Shown in pieces: positions 1 through 7,167 of a DNA stretch of 36,692 nucleotides. The stretch's first letter is position 1. Each line of letters opens with the position of its first letter. Source of the stretch: Thermoplasmata archaeon. Its GTDB lineage: Archaea; Thermoplasmatota; Thermoplasmata; Methanomassiliicoccales; Methanomethylophilaceae. The notes under the pieces were generated by a model, which was not told the origin of the DNA, did no database searches, and worked only from the letters and a program-made list of their open reading frames with translations. Made by a program: the position numbers and the translations under genes. The stretch spans positions 1 to 36,692 of the forward strand of contig SUSU01000013.1 of NCBI GenBank assembly GCA_015063225.1. The letters are read 5' to 3'.

Positions 1-2
1 AG

Positions 3-1307
3 AAGGAGGGAGCCGCCGCTGCCAAGAAGGACGAGGCCAAGCCCGCTGCCGCCGCTGCCGCTACCGGTGCAGCCGCTGCCGCTAAGAAGGAGGAGACTCC
101 CGCCACTCCCTTCGACAAGGTCTGCAAGGCCTGCGACGACCGCGGACTCGCATACGTCCGCAACAGCAACTCCATCCCCATGTCCTACCCCAGCAAGAAG
201 ATCGCCGTCTTCGTGTTCGAGGGCGAGCCCGACACCTCCAAGGATGCCAAGCTCGAGTCCGACGGATGGACCATCATCCGCTTCGACGGTTCCGAAGTCT
301 CCGATGGTAAGAAGGAGGCCGAGGTCATCGTCGATTATCTCGCTACCACTCCGACCGTCGCCGCCGCTGAGGAGGCCGCCGCAAAGGCCGCCGCCGAGGA
401 AGAGGCCGCGAAGAAGGCCGCCGAGGAGGCTGCTGCCAAGGAAGAGGCCGCGAAGAAGGCCGCCGAGGAGGCTGCCGCCAAGGAAGAGGCCGCGAAGAAG
501 GCCGCCGAGGAGGCTGCCGCCAAGGCTGCTGCCGAGGAGAAGGCTTCCAAGGATGCCGAGAAGGCCGCCGCAGCCGCTGCTGCTGCCGCTGCCGCCGCTG
601 CCGCAGCCGCCCCCAAGGACAAGGCCGCCGACGCATTCGAGATCGTCTGCAAGGCCTGTTACGACCGCGACCTCGTGTTCGGCCGTGACTTCGGAGAGGA
701 TGACATCCCCATGGCCTTCCCTAAGGAGAAGCTCGGAGTCTACGTCTTCTCCGGAGAGCCCGATACCTCCAAGGATGCCAAGCTCCAGGCTGCCGGATGG
801 ACCATCATCCGCTTCGATGCTGCTGAGGTTTCCGACGGTAAGAAGGAGGCCGAGGTCATCATCGACTACCTCGCCGAGCTCGAGCCCGCCGAACCCACCT
901 TCGAGGAGCCCGAACCCGTCGAGCCCGAGACCATCGTCCTCGGTCCCGACTTCTCGAACCTCGATCTCGGTATCGAGCCCGAGACCGTGGAGACCCCTGT
1001 CCGCCGTACCGCGTACAACATGGGTCTCAGGTTCCGCCGCAAGTACGGGCCCTACAAGATCCCCGTGGCCTTCGTCACCTGCAAGCTCGCCGTCTACGTC
1101 ACCGACGGAGAGCCTGAGGACGAGTTCGATGAGGAACTCAAGGCCGACGGATGGGAGATCCTCCGCTTCGACGGAGCCGATGTCACCGACGGTAAGAAGG
1201 AGGCCGACATCATCGCCGAACGCGTGAAGGAGATCACCCGCGCCCAGAAGGCCGCCGCCGCCAAGGCCAAGAGGGCCAAGGCTCGCAAGGCCGCCAAGAA
1301 GAACTAA
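3..1307 (+). CDS. Partial Ala/Lys/Glu-rich protein with three Vsr/DUF559-like repeats (5' end missing)
   Basis: The reading frame is open from the window edge, so the N-terminus lies outside; the ATG at 180 falls inside the first repeat and is not the start. Three copies of a domain of about 75 residues can be aligned. Copies 1 and 2 begin VCKAC, and all three end in a GW-x-I-[IL]-RFD...[SV]-DGKKEA pattern. This resembles the core of Vsr/DUF559 endonuclease-like folds (a beta strand ending in DG, then a 'GWxVLRFW' strand and a helix). The acidic catalytic residues of that fold look absent: the first Asp position is Pro/Val, and only the third copy keeps a DG. Copies 1 and 2 are joined by a charged helix-forming linker with three exact or near-exact 14-residue repeats and a 16-Ala run. 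The tail is Lys/Ala-rich. Not recognised as a named family; a non-catalytic nucleic-acid-binding role is only a guess. It is the only gene here ending in TAA. Confidence 0.75.
   Translation, partial: KEGAAAAKKDEAKPAAAAAATGAAAAAKKEETPATPFDKVCKACDDRGLAYVRNSNSIPMSYPSKKIAVFVFEGEPDTSKDAKLESDGWTIIRFDGSEVSDGKKEAEVIVDYLATTPTVAAAEEAAAKAAAEEEAAKKAAEEAAAKEEAAKKAAEEAAAKEEAAKKAAEEAAAKAAAEEKASKDAEKAAAAAAAAAAAAAAAAPKDKAADAFEIVCKACYDRDLVFGRDFGEDDIPMAFPKEKLGVYVFSGEPDTSKDAKLQAAGWTIIRFDAAEVSDGKKEAEVIIDYLAELEPAEPTFEEPEPVEPETIVLGPDFSNLDLGIEPETVETPVRRTAYNMGLRFRRKYGPYKIPVAFVTCKLAVYVTDGEPEDEFDEELKADGWEILRFDGADVTDGKKEADIIAERVKEITRAQKAAAAKAKRAKARKAAKKN
399..524 (+). repeat. Three tandem 42-bp repeats encoding an EEAAKKAAEEAAAK linker
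   Basis: Units at 399-440, 441-482 and 483-524 are nearly identical at the DNA level, with one synonymous difference (gctgct versus gctgcc) in the first unit. Each encodes 14 residues of alternating acidic, lysine and alanine, predicting a long single alpha-helix or coiled coil. An alanine run of 16 codons follows at about 566-613. Confidence 0.9.
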
Positions 1308-1343
1308 ACGCTTCACGGGCCCCCGGGCCCATAAACCCTTTCA

Positions 1344-1367
1344 GGGGACGGGAAACCGTCCCCTTTT
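1344..1367 (+). terminator. Intrinsic-type terminator after the repeat protein
   Basis: A perfect 8-bp stem GGGGACGG/CCGTCCCC closes on a GAAA tetraloop and is followed directly by TTTT. It lies 37 nt after the TAA stop. A second GC-rich inverted stretch (GGGCCC, 1317-1330) sits just upstream. The remainder of the gap up to the TFS promoter shows no gene I can support. Confidence 0.8.
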
Positions 1368-1450
1368 CCCCGTATTTTCCCGCCGTGCCATTTCTCGTGA
1401 CGCGGCGTCCAGCCGTGCCCCGTCCGGGTACGCTGTCTTTTCTTACAAAG

Positions 1451-1460
1451 AATATTAATA
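1451..1460 (+). promoter_or_regulatory. TATA-like element upstream of TFS
   Basis: AATATTAATA stands out from GC-rich surroundings about 43 nt before the chosen TFS start, leaving room for a short leader that carries a GGTGA ribosome-binding site at 1489-1493. Confidence 0.55.
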
Positions 1461-1498
1461 GCGCGCGCGAATGTTTTGCGCAGTACAAGGTGATTGTT

Positions 1499-1801
1499 TT
1501 GTTCTGTCCGAATTGCGGTTCGATGGTCATTCCGAAGGATGGGAAAATTGTGTGCAAATGCGGATACACAGCCGATTCCGACGGGAAGGCCCAGACCTTC
1601 ACTACCGATGCAAAGTCCAAGCAGACCATAGTCCAGTCCGATACCGACGCCCTCCTGCCCAAGGTGAGGGTCATCTGCCCCGAGTGCGGTTACACCGAGG
1701 CCACCGTCACGGTCCGTCAGACCCGCGCCGCGGATGAGCCTGAGACCATGATCTACCGTTGCTGCAACCCCAACTGCAATCACACTTGGAGACAATACTG
1801 A
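1499..1801 (+). CDS. tfs: Transcription factor S (TFIIS/RPB9-like cleavage factor)
   Basis: TFS rescues backtracked archaeal RNA polymerase by stimulating transcript cleavage. The 100-residue product starts FCPNCGSMVIPKDG, the family's N-terminal zinc ribbon. It ends with a second ribbon (CPECG...CCNPNCNHTW) carrying the RAADEPET loop, whose Asp-Glu pair reaches into the polymerase active site. I chose the TTG at 1499 because it gives the usual MxFCPxCGS beginning and is preceded by GGTGA at 1489-1493. A longer frame back to 1385 would add residues foreign to the family, and a GTG at 1490 is a weaker alternative. One oddity: the first ribbon's second pair is Cys-Lys-Cys rather than the usual Cys-x2-Cys. 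PCNA follows 12 nt downstream. Confidence 0.93.
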   Translation: MFCPNCGSMVIPKDGKIVCKCGYTADSDGKAQTFTTDAKSKQTIVQSDTDALLPKVRVICPECGYTEATVTVRQTRAADEPETMIYRCCNPNCNHTWRQY

Positions 1802-1813
1802 ACGAGGTGCAGT

Positions 1814-2551
1814 ATGTTCAAAGCGATAATCAAGGCTGAAACCCTGAAGAGCGTCATCTACGTGGTCTCCACCGTCGTCGACGAGGCCAAGATGACCATC
1901 ACCCCCGACATGGTCCGCATCAAGGCGATCGACCCCGCGCACATCGCCATGCTCGACGTCTCCGTCAAGAAGGAGGCTTTCAACACCTACGAGGCCGACG
2001 AGGGTGAGATCGGACTCGACCTCGAGAAGGTCAAGGCCGTTCTGAAGCTCGCCGACAGCTCCGACGACATCTTCCTGGAGCACGATCCCGAGCAGTGCCG
2101 TCTCATCATGCGCATCGGCAACATCACCCGCCGCATGAGCCTGGTGGACACCAGCAACATGTCCGACCCCAAGGTCCCCGAGATAAACATCGCCAACCGC
2201 ATCGCCCTCAGCGCTGACCTCCTCAAGAAGGGAATCAAGGCCTGCGAGTCCATCAGCGATTACATCCTCATCGATGCCGACCCCGAGCGTTTCACCCTCT
2301 CCTGCCAGGGGGACACCGACTACGCCTCCATGAGCGTCGGCACCGCTGATGTCATCTCCATCGACGTCCCCGGGTCTATCAAGAGCATGTACTCCCTCGA
2401 GTACTTCTCCAACATCGTCAAGGTCATACCCGACAAGACCGAGGTCGCCGTCTGCCTGGACAACAACTTCCCCGTCAAACTCCTGTTCTCCATCGCGGAG
2501 GACAACATCAACGTGGTCTACTTCCTTGCGCCGCGCATCGAGAACGAGTGA
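1814..2551 (+). CDS. pcn: DNA polymerase sliding clamp (PCNA)
   Basis: This is the trimeric ring that tethers replicative polymerases, FEN1, ligase and RFC to DNA. The 245-residue length is typical of archaeal PCNA. Family features seen are the N-terminal MFKAIIKAETLK strand, the IDPAHIAMLDV segment, the interdomain connector around SLVDTSNMSDPKVPEI, and the C-terminal tail VVYFLAPRIENE. A GAGGTG ribosome-binding site lies at 1804-1809, just after the TFS stop, so the two genes are probably co-transcribed. Its TGA stop is embedded in GTGATCC, which also serves as the ribosome-binding site of the next gene. Confidence 0.97.
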   Translation: MFKAIIKAETLKSVIYVVSTVVDEAKMTITPDMVRIKAIDPAHIAMLDVSVKKEAFNTYEADEGEIGLDLEKVKAVLKLADSSDDIFLEHDPEQCRLIMRIGNITRRMSLVDTSNMSDPKVPEINIANRIALSADLLKKGIKACESISDYILIDADPERFTLSCQGDTDYASMSVGTADVISIDVPGSIKSMYSLEYFSNIVKVIPDKTEVAVCLDNNFPVKLLFSIAEDNINVVYFLAPRIENE

Positions 2552-2556
2552 TCCAG

Positions 2557-3387
2557 ATGTCCGAGTGGGGAATCGACGATATCCAGAACTTCGCCAACAG
2601 GATGCGTTTGGACGTCATAGAGATGACCACCGCGGCCGGTTCCGGCCACCCCGGAGGATCTCTCTCCGCAGCGGATGTCATGGCCGCCCTCTACTTCAAG
2701 GTCATGAACATCGACCCCGCGGACCCCTGGAAAGAGGACCGCGACAGGTTCATCCTCTCCAAGGGACACGCCGCACCCATCCTCTACGCAGCCCTCGCTG
2801 AGAGGGGTTTCTTCCCCACGGACGAGCTCAAGACCCTCAGGAAGCTGGGCAGCCGTCTCCAGGGACATCCCGGATACAGGGACCTCCCCGGCATCGAGGC
2901 GTCCACCGGTTCGCTCGGACAGGGTCTCTCCGTCGCCTGCGGGATGGCCGCCGCCGCCCGTCTCGACGGCAAGTCCTACAAGGTCTACTGCCTCCTCGGG
3001 GACGGGGAGCTGCAGGAGGGCCAGAACTGGGAGGCCGCCATGTTCGCTAGCCAGTATTCCCTGAGCAACCTCATCGCCATCGTCGACCAGAACAAGCTCC
3101 AGATCTGCGGGCGCACCGACGACGTCATGTGCATCGAACCCCTCCCCGAGAAGTGGAAGGCCTTCGGATGGAACGTCAAGATCGTCGACGGCCACAGCAT
3201 CCGTCAGATCCTCGACGCCCTCTCCGACGCCGGGCGCGCCAGGAAGAAGCCCACTGTCGTCATCCTCAAGACCGTCAAGGGCAAGGGTGTCTCCTTCATG
3301 GAGAACAACGCCGACTTCCACGGCCGCTCCTGCACCCCCGAGGAGTACGCGAAGGCCGTCTCCGAGCTCAAGGAGGTCATCCAATGA
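2557..3387 (+). CDS. Transketolase, N-terminal (TPP-binding) subunit
   Basis: Transketolase moves two-carbon units between sugar phosphates using thiamine diphosphate. Here, as in many archaea, the enzyme is split into two adjacent genes. This 276-residue half shows the SGHPGGSLSAAD segment, the GHAAP phosphate/cofactor-contact loop, and the TPP motif from GDGELQEGQNWE to VDQNK. I start at ATG 2557, just after GTGATCC (2548-2554); a GTG at 2548 is possible but less likely. The last codons overlap the start of the C-terminal subunit through ATGA at 3384-3387. The natural split with overlap argues against a frameshifted single gene. Confidence 0.93.
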   Translation: MSEWGIDDIQNFANRMRLDVIEMTTAAGSGHPGGSLSAADVMAALYFKVMNIDPADPWKEDRDRFILSKGHAAPILYAALAERGFFPTDELKTLRKLGSRLQGHPGYRDLPGIEASTGSLGQGLSVACGMAAAARLDGKSYKVYCLLGDGELQEGQNWEAAMFASQYSLSNLIAIVDQNKLQICGRTDDVMCIEPLPEKWKAFGWNVKIVDGHSIRQILDALSDAGRARKKPTVVILKTVKGKGVSFMENNADFHGRSCTPEEYAKAVSELKEVIQ

Positions 3388-4331
3388 GCGGTGAGAAGCT
3401 CGCGCAGCGTTCCTATTACGGCAAGGCCCTCGCCGCCCTCGCCAAGAGCAACCCCGACTTCGTCGTCCTGGACGCCGACCTCGCGGGTTCCACCAAGACC
3501 GGCGATTTCAAGAAGGTCGCCCCCGAGCGCTTCTTCGAGTGCGGCATCGCCGAGGCCAACATGATCGGCATCGCCTCCGGTCTCGCCCTTTCCGGCAAGA
3601 TCCCCTTCGCATCCACCTTCGGCGTGTTCGCCACCGGCCGCTGCTGGGAGCAGATCAGGACCTCCGTGTGCTACCCGAAGGCCAACGTGAAGATCGTCGC
3701 CACCCACTGCGGTCTGTCCGTGGGTCCCGACGGAGCCACCCACCAGGCCCTCGAGGACATCGCCATCATGCGTGCCCTCCCCAACATGGTCGTCGTGGTC
3801 CCCTGCGACGCCTACGAGGCCTATGCGGCCACCCTCGCCATCGCCGAGCACGACGGTCCCTGCTACATGCGCATGGGCCGCTCCGCCTTCCCCGTCCTGA
3901 AGGACGAGGGATGCGGGTTCACCATCGGCAAGGCCGACGTCCTCAGGGAAGGCACCGACGTGAGCATCATCGCCTGCGGGCAGATGGTGCAGTCCTGCGT
4001 CGAGGCCGCGAAGATCCTCGAGTCCAAGGGCATCTCGGTCGACCTCATCAACATGGCCACCATCAAACCTCTCGACCGCGAGGCGACAGTCGCCTCCGCC
4101 AAGCGTACCGGTACGGTCGTCACCGTGGAGGAGCACAGCATCATCGGCGGTCTCGGATCCGCCGTGGCCGAATGCCTCACCGAGGAATACCCCGTCCCCG
4201 TACGCCGCATCGGCACCCGCGACGTCTTCGGACAGTCCGGCGAGGCCGATGAACTCCTGGCCGAGTACGGCCTCTCCGTGGACGACATCGTGGCCGCCGC
4301 GGAACAGTCAGTCAAACAGAAAAGGAAGTGA
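3384..4331 (+). CDS. Transketolase, C-terminal (pyrimidine-binding) subunit
   Basis: This is the partner of the preceding gene, 315 residues long. It carries the pyrimidine-binding domain, with the catalytic Glu in the FFECGIAEANMIGIASGLA segment, a GATHQALEDIAIMRALP helix region, and the C-terminal transketolase domain (IIACGQMVQ..., VTVEEHSIIGGLGSAVAE). The start ATG overlaps the previous stop (ATGA), which points to coupled translation and a fixed subunit ratio. Transaldolase follows 4 nt later, so the non-oxidative pentose phosphate enzymes are clustered. Methanogens typically use them to make ribose-5-phosphate and erythrose-4-phosphate from glycolytic intermediates. Confidence 0.93.
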   Translation: MSGEKLAQRSYYGKALAALAKSNPDFVVLDADLAGSTKTGDFKKVAPERFFECGIAEANMIGIASGLALSGKIPFASTFGVFATGRCWEQIRTSVCYPKANVKIVATHCGLSVGPDGATHQALEDIAIMRALPNMVVVVPCDAYEAYAATLAIAEHDGPCYMRMGRSAFPVLKDEGCGFTIGKADVLREGTDVSIIACGQMVQSCVEAAKILESKGISVDLINMATIKPLDREATVASAKRTGTVVTVEEHSIIGGLGSAVAECLTEEYPVPVRRIGTRDVFGQSGEADELLAEYGLSVDDIVAAAEQSVKQKRK

Positions 4332-4335
4332 ACGC

Positions 4336-4989
4336 ATGAAGTTCTTCATCGATACAGCTAATCTCGACATGATCAAGGAAATCGACAGCTGGGGCATCCT
4401 CGACGGTGTCACCACCAACCCCAGCCTGGTCGCCAAAGAGGGCACCGACACCCCCACCCGCGTCGCCGAGATCGCCAAGATCCTCGGGGACCGCCCCGTC
4501 TCCGCCGAGTGCATGTCCATGGACGCCGAGGGAATGATCGCCGAGGGCAGGAAGCTCCACGCCATCGCCCCCAACGTCAACGTCAAACTCCCCATGTGCG
4601 TGGAGTCCCTGAAGGCCACCCGCGTGCTCTCCTCCGAGGGCATCGACGTCAACATGACCCTCATCTTCTCCCCCCTCCAGGCCCTCATGGCCGCCAAGGC
4701 CGGAGCTGCCTACGTCTCCCCCTTCGTGGGGCGCCTCGACGACATCGGCACCCGCGGTTCCGACATGCTCGCCGAGACCGTCGGCATCCTCTACACCTAC
4801 GGTTTCGACACCGAGGTCATCGCCGCCTCCATCCGCCACCCCACCCACGTCCTCGACGCGGCCGATGCCGGATGCGACATCGCCACCATCCCCTACAACA
4901 TCCTCAAGATGATGGTGAGCCACCCCAAGACCGACGAAGGCATCGCCAAATTCAAAGCCGATTACGAGAAGGTCAACGGCCCTCAGTGA
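4336..4989 (+). CDS. tal: Transaldolase (small TalC/FSA-like type)
   Basis: It transfers dihydroxyacetone units between sugar phosphates through a Schiff base. The 217-residue length matches the compact TalC/fructose-6-phosphate aldolase subfamily. Visible features are MKFFIDTANL at the start, the DGVTTNPSLVAKEG signature, Lys84 in NVKLPMC as the Schiff-base lysine, and the SPFVGRLDDIG loop. The residue after KLPM is Cys, where Thr is common in this subfamily. The start ATG at 4336 is preceded by AAGTGA at the previous stop. It probably forms one transcription unit with both transketolase halves. I cannot decide from sequence alone between true transaldolase and F6P aldolase activity. Confidence 0.92.
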   Translation: MKFFIDTANLDMIKEIDSWGILDGVTTNPSLVAKEGTDTPTRVAEIAKILGDRPVSAECMSMDAEGMIAEGRKLHAIAPNVNVKLPMCVESLKATRVLSSEGIDVNMTLIFSPLQALMAAKAGAAYVSPFVGRLDDIGTRGSDMLAETVGILYTYGFDTEVIAASIRHPTHVLDAADAGCDIATIPYNILKMMVSHPKTDEGIAKFKADYEKVNGPQ

Positions 4990-4993
4990 TCAT

Positions 4994-6157
4994 TTGACCG
5001 ACGTAATCGTGGTGGGTGGGGGTCCCGCAGGGTCCCTCACCGCCTCACTTCTCGCCGCCGACGGCCGTGACGTCGTGCTCCTCGAGGAGCATACCGAGAT
5101 CGGTATGCCCGAGCACTGCGCAGGTATCGTCTCCGACGCGTTCCTCCGCAGGATACCCATCTCCCCGCCCGTGGTCAACGCCATCAAGAGGGCCGAGGTC
5201 GTGTTCCCCGGGGGCAGGGTCCTGGAGCTGGAGCGCAGCAGTCCGTTCGGATACATGCTCGACCGCAAGAACCTCGATGTCATGCTGGCCGACCACGCGG
5301 TCAGGCACGGTGTCGACCTCAGGCTCGGCATCTGTTTCAACACGGCCATCCACTCCCCCGACAAGATCACCGTGGTCACCAACAAGGGCGAGATCGACGC
5401 GGACCTGCTGGTCGGTGCCGACGGGCAGAAGTCCGCCGTCGCCAGCACCATCGGCGCGGGATACTCAAAGAACTATCTGGTCGGTGCGCAGATAGACATC
5501 CCCGTACCGCCCGAGGATGACCATTCGATGGTCCTCAGCATCGGCAACAACGTCGCGCCCGGGTTCTTCGCCTGGAAACTCCCCTACGGGGACAAGACCA
5601 GGTACGGCCTGTGCGTGGCCGGCGGCAGCGGTAATCCCGTCACCTATCTCAAGCAGCTCGTCAAGAAGGACGGCCACGATTACTCCATGAAGGGCACCTC
5701 GAAGTTCGGCGGCACCATCCCCGTCGGGAACCGCATCACCACCGTGGGCGACCGCACCCTCCTCATCGGCGATGCCGCGTCCCAGGTGAAGCCCGTCTCC
5801 GGAGGGGGACTGGCACCCATTTCTTACGTCGCCCCAATCCTGTGCGATACCATCCACGAGGCCTACGAGACCAACCTCTTCACGTCCGCCGTCCTGGGGC
5901 AGTACGAGATCAACTGGAAGAGGACACTCGGCACAACCATAGACAACGGCATGAAGATGCGCAAGCTGTTCTGCGGGCTCAGCGACGCCCGCATGGACGA
6001 GGTCGGTGAGATATTCGACACCCCGGAGATCCTCGAGCAGCTTACGTCCATAGACATCGACGACCCTTCGGGCATCGTCAAACCCATCATGTCCCAGAAA
6101 GGCGTCAAGTCCAAACTCCTCAAGACCTTCCTGAAGGCCAAGTTATGCAGAAAGTGA
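4994..6157 (+). CDS. Geranylgeranyl reductase family FAD enzyme (first copy)
   Basis: These flavoproteins saturate the geranylgeranyl chains of archaeal lipids, at the digeranylgeranylglycerophospholipid stage or on related isoprenoids. The 387-residue protein has the N-terminal Rossmann motif VVGGGPAGS, the Glu that binds ribose at the end of the second strand (LLEEH), a DADLLVGADG segment, and the FAD-binding LIGDAASQVKPVSGGG near residue 265. The start is TTG at 4994, with GTGATC of the preceding stop region as ribosome-binding site. The end overlaps the next gene by 13 nt. A second family member lies at 31212, and the two are clearly different in sequence. Which one acts on phospholipids cannot be told here. 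Confidence 0.88.
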   Translation: MTDVIVVGGGPAGSLTASLLAADGRDVVLLEEHTEIGMPEHCAGIVSDAFLRRIPISPPVVNAIKRAEVVFPGGRVLELERSSPFGYMLDRKNLDVMLADHAVRHGVDLRLGICFNTAIHSPDKITVVTNKGEIDADLLVGADGQKSAVASTIGAGYSKNYLVGAQIDIPVPPEDDHSMVLSIGNNVAPGFFAWKLPYGDKTRYGLCVAGGSGNPVTYLKQLVKKDGHDYSMKGTSKFGGTIPVGNRITTVGDRTLLIGDAASQVKPVSGGGLAPISYVAPILCDTIHEAYETNLFTSAVLGQYEINWKRTLGTTIDNGMKMRKLFCGLSDARMDEVGEIFDTPEILEQLTSIDIDDPSGIVKPIMSQKGVKSKLLKTFLKAKLCRK

Positions 6158-7167
6158 GGGCCGCGAAGGTCCCTGTCGGGGAGGCCGCCGAGGTCATACC
6201 GCGCATGCGTTCCGCGGGGATGATAGACCTCTCCTCCCGCATCTCAGGCGACGGAGAGTACCGTTTCGTCCCGCTGGTCCCCGGACGCGAGGCGGATGCC
6301 GAGGCGATGGGCTTCTCCCTCACCGAGATCCCGTCGCGTTCCGAGGGTTCCCTGAGTCCGCTGGAGAAGGTCAGGGATTCCCTTCCGGATATGGACCCCG
6401 GATTGCTGGCTCTTCTTCCCGACAAGTGGGAGATCGCCGGGCGCACGGTCACGATGAAGGTGGATCCCGCCCTGTCCCCGGTGATGGGGGACATCGGCCG
6501 TGCATACGCCGAGGCCCTGGGGGTTACCGCAGTCTACGCAGATGTCTCCGGCGTCCACGACGAGCTCCGTATCCCCGATGTCCGTCTCATCTGGGGGGAA
6601 GCATGTCCCGCAGAGAAGACGGAGAGCGGTATCACCTACACATGGGACCCGTCATGCATCATGTTCGCATCCGGGAACCTGGTGGAGCGCGCCCGCATGG
6701 GGAGGACCGACTGCACCGGGGAGACCGTCGTGGACATGTTCGCGGGCATCGGTTATTTCACTCTCCCCATCGCCCGCTTCGCAGGAGCCAGGAAGGTCTT
6801 TGCCTGCGAGAAGAATCCTGTTTCCTACGGATATCTCGTGCGCAACATAGAGCTGAACGGGGTCGGCGACAGGGTCATCCCGATTCTTGCCGACAACCGT
6901 TCGCTGTGCGGGAAGGGGTTCGCCGACCGCATCATGATGGGATATGTCCAGAGAACCTCGGAATTCATTCCCAAGGCCCTTTCCATGGCCAAACCCGGGT
7001 GCATAATCCACTACCACGACACGTTCATGGTGGGTACGGAACGCAGCGAGACCGAGAGGGTGTTCTCGGAACATGCCGGGAGGGACGGGTTCGAGATCCT
7101 CTCGATACGCGAGGTGAAATCCTTCGCGCCCAACGTCTCCCATTACGTGGCGGACGTCCGGGTATGA
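6145..7167 (+). CDS. taw2: tRNA(Phe) wybutosine-pathway aminocarboxypropyltransferase Taw2 (TYW2-like)
   Basis: Taw2 transfers the 3-amino-3-carboxypropyl group of S-adenosylmethionine to the wyosine base at position 37 of tRNA(Phe). The C-terminal half of this 340-residue protein has the Trm5/TYW2 SAM fold: VDMFAGIGYFTLPIARFAGA, then ACEKNP, then a downstream ADNR. The FAGIGYFTLP form and EKNP are closer to TYW2/Taw2 than to Trm5 methyltransferases, which typically read FAGVGPFSI. The N-terminal 90 residues are divergent. Its stop (TGA 7165-7167) abuts the stop of the opposite-strand gene with no spacer. Trm5b is the main alternative. Confidence 0.82.
   Translation: MQKVRAAKVPVGEAAEVIPRMRSAGMIDLSSRISGDGEYRFVPLVPGREADAEAMGFSLTEIPSRSEGSLSPLEKVRDSLPDMDPGLLALLPDKWEIAGRTVTMKVDPALSPVMGDIGRAYAEALGVTAVYADVSGVHDELRIPDVRLIWGEACPAEKTESGITYTWDPSCIMFASGNLVERARMGRTDCTGETVVDMFAGIGYFTLPIARFAGARKVFACEKNPVSYGYLVRNIELNGVGDRVIPILADNRSLCGKGFADRIMMGYVQRTSEFIPKALSMAKPGCIIHYHDTFMVGTERSETERVFSEHAGRDGFEILSIREVKSFAPNVSHYVADVRV

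Noticed and set aside
335-652. Minus-strand Ala/Ser-rich frame over the repeat region
   Set aside because: It is a shadow of the Ala/Glu/Lys repeats in the real plus-strand gene.
1317-1330. GGGCCC-CC-GGGCCC as a terminator hairpin
   Set aside because: The loop would be only 2 nt and no T-run follows. The stem at 1344-1363 is the better terminator.
1385-1498. N-terminal extension of TFS from ATG 1385
   Set aside because: The added residues are unlike the family, and the extension runs through the TATA-like element. TTG 1499 has a proper ribosome-binding site.
3384-3387. Possible frameshift splitting transketolase
   Set aside because: Both halves are complete with their own domain boundaries and an ATGA overlap. 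Two-subunit transketolases are normal in archaea.
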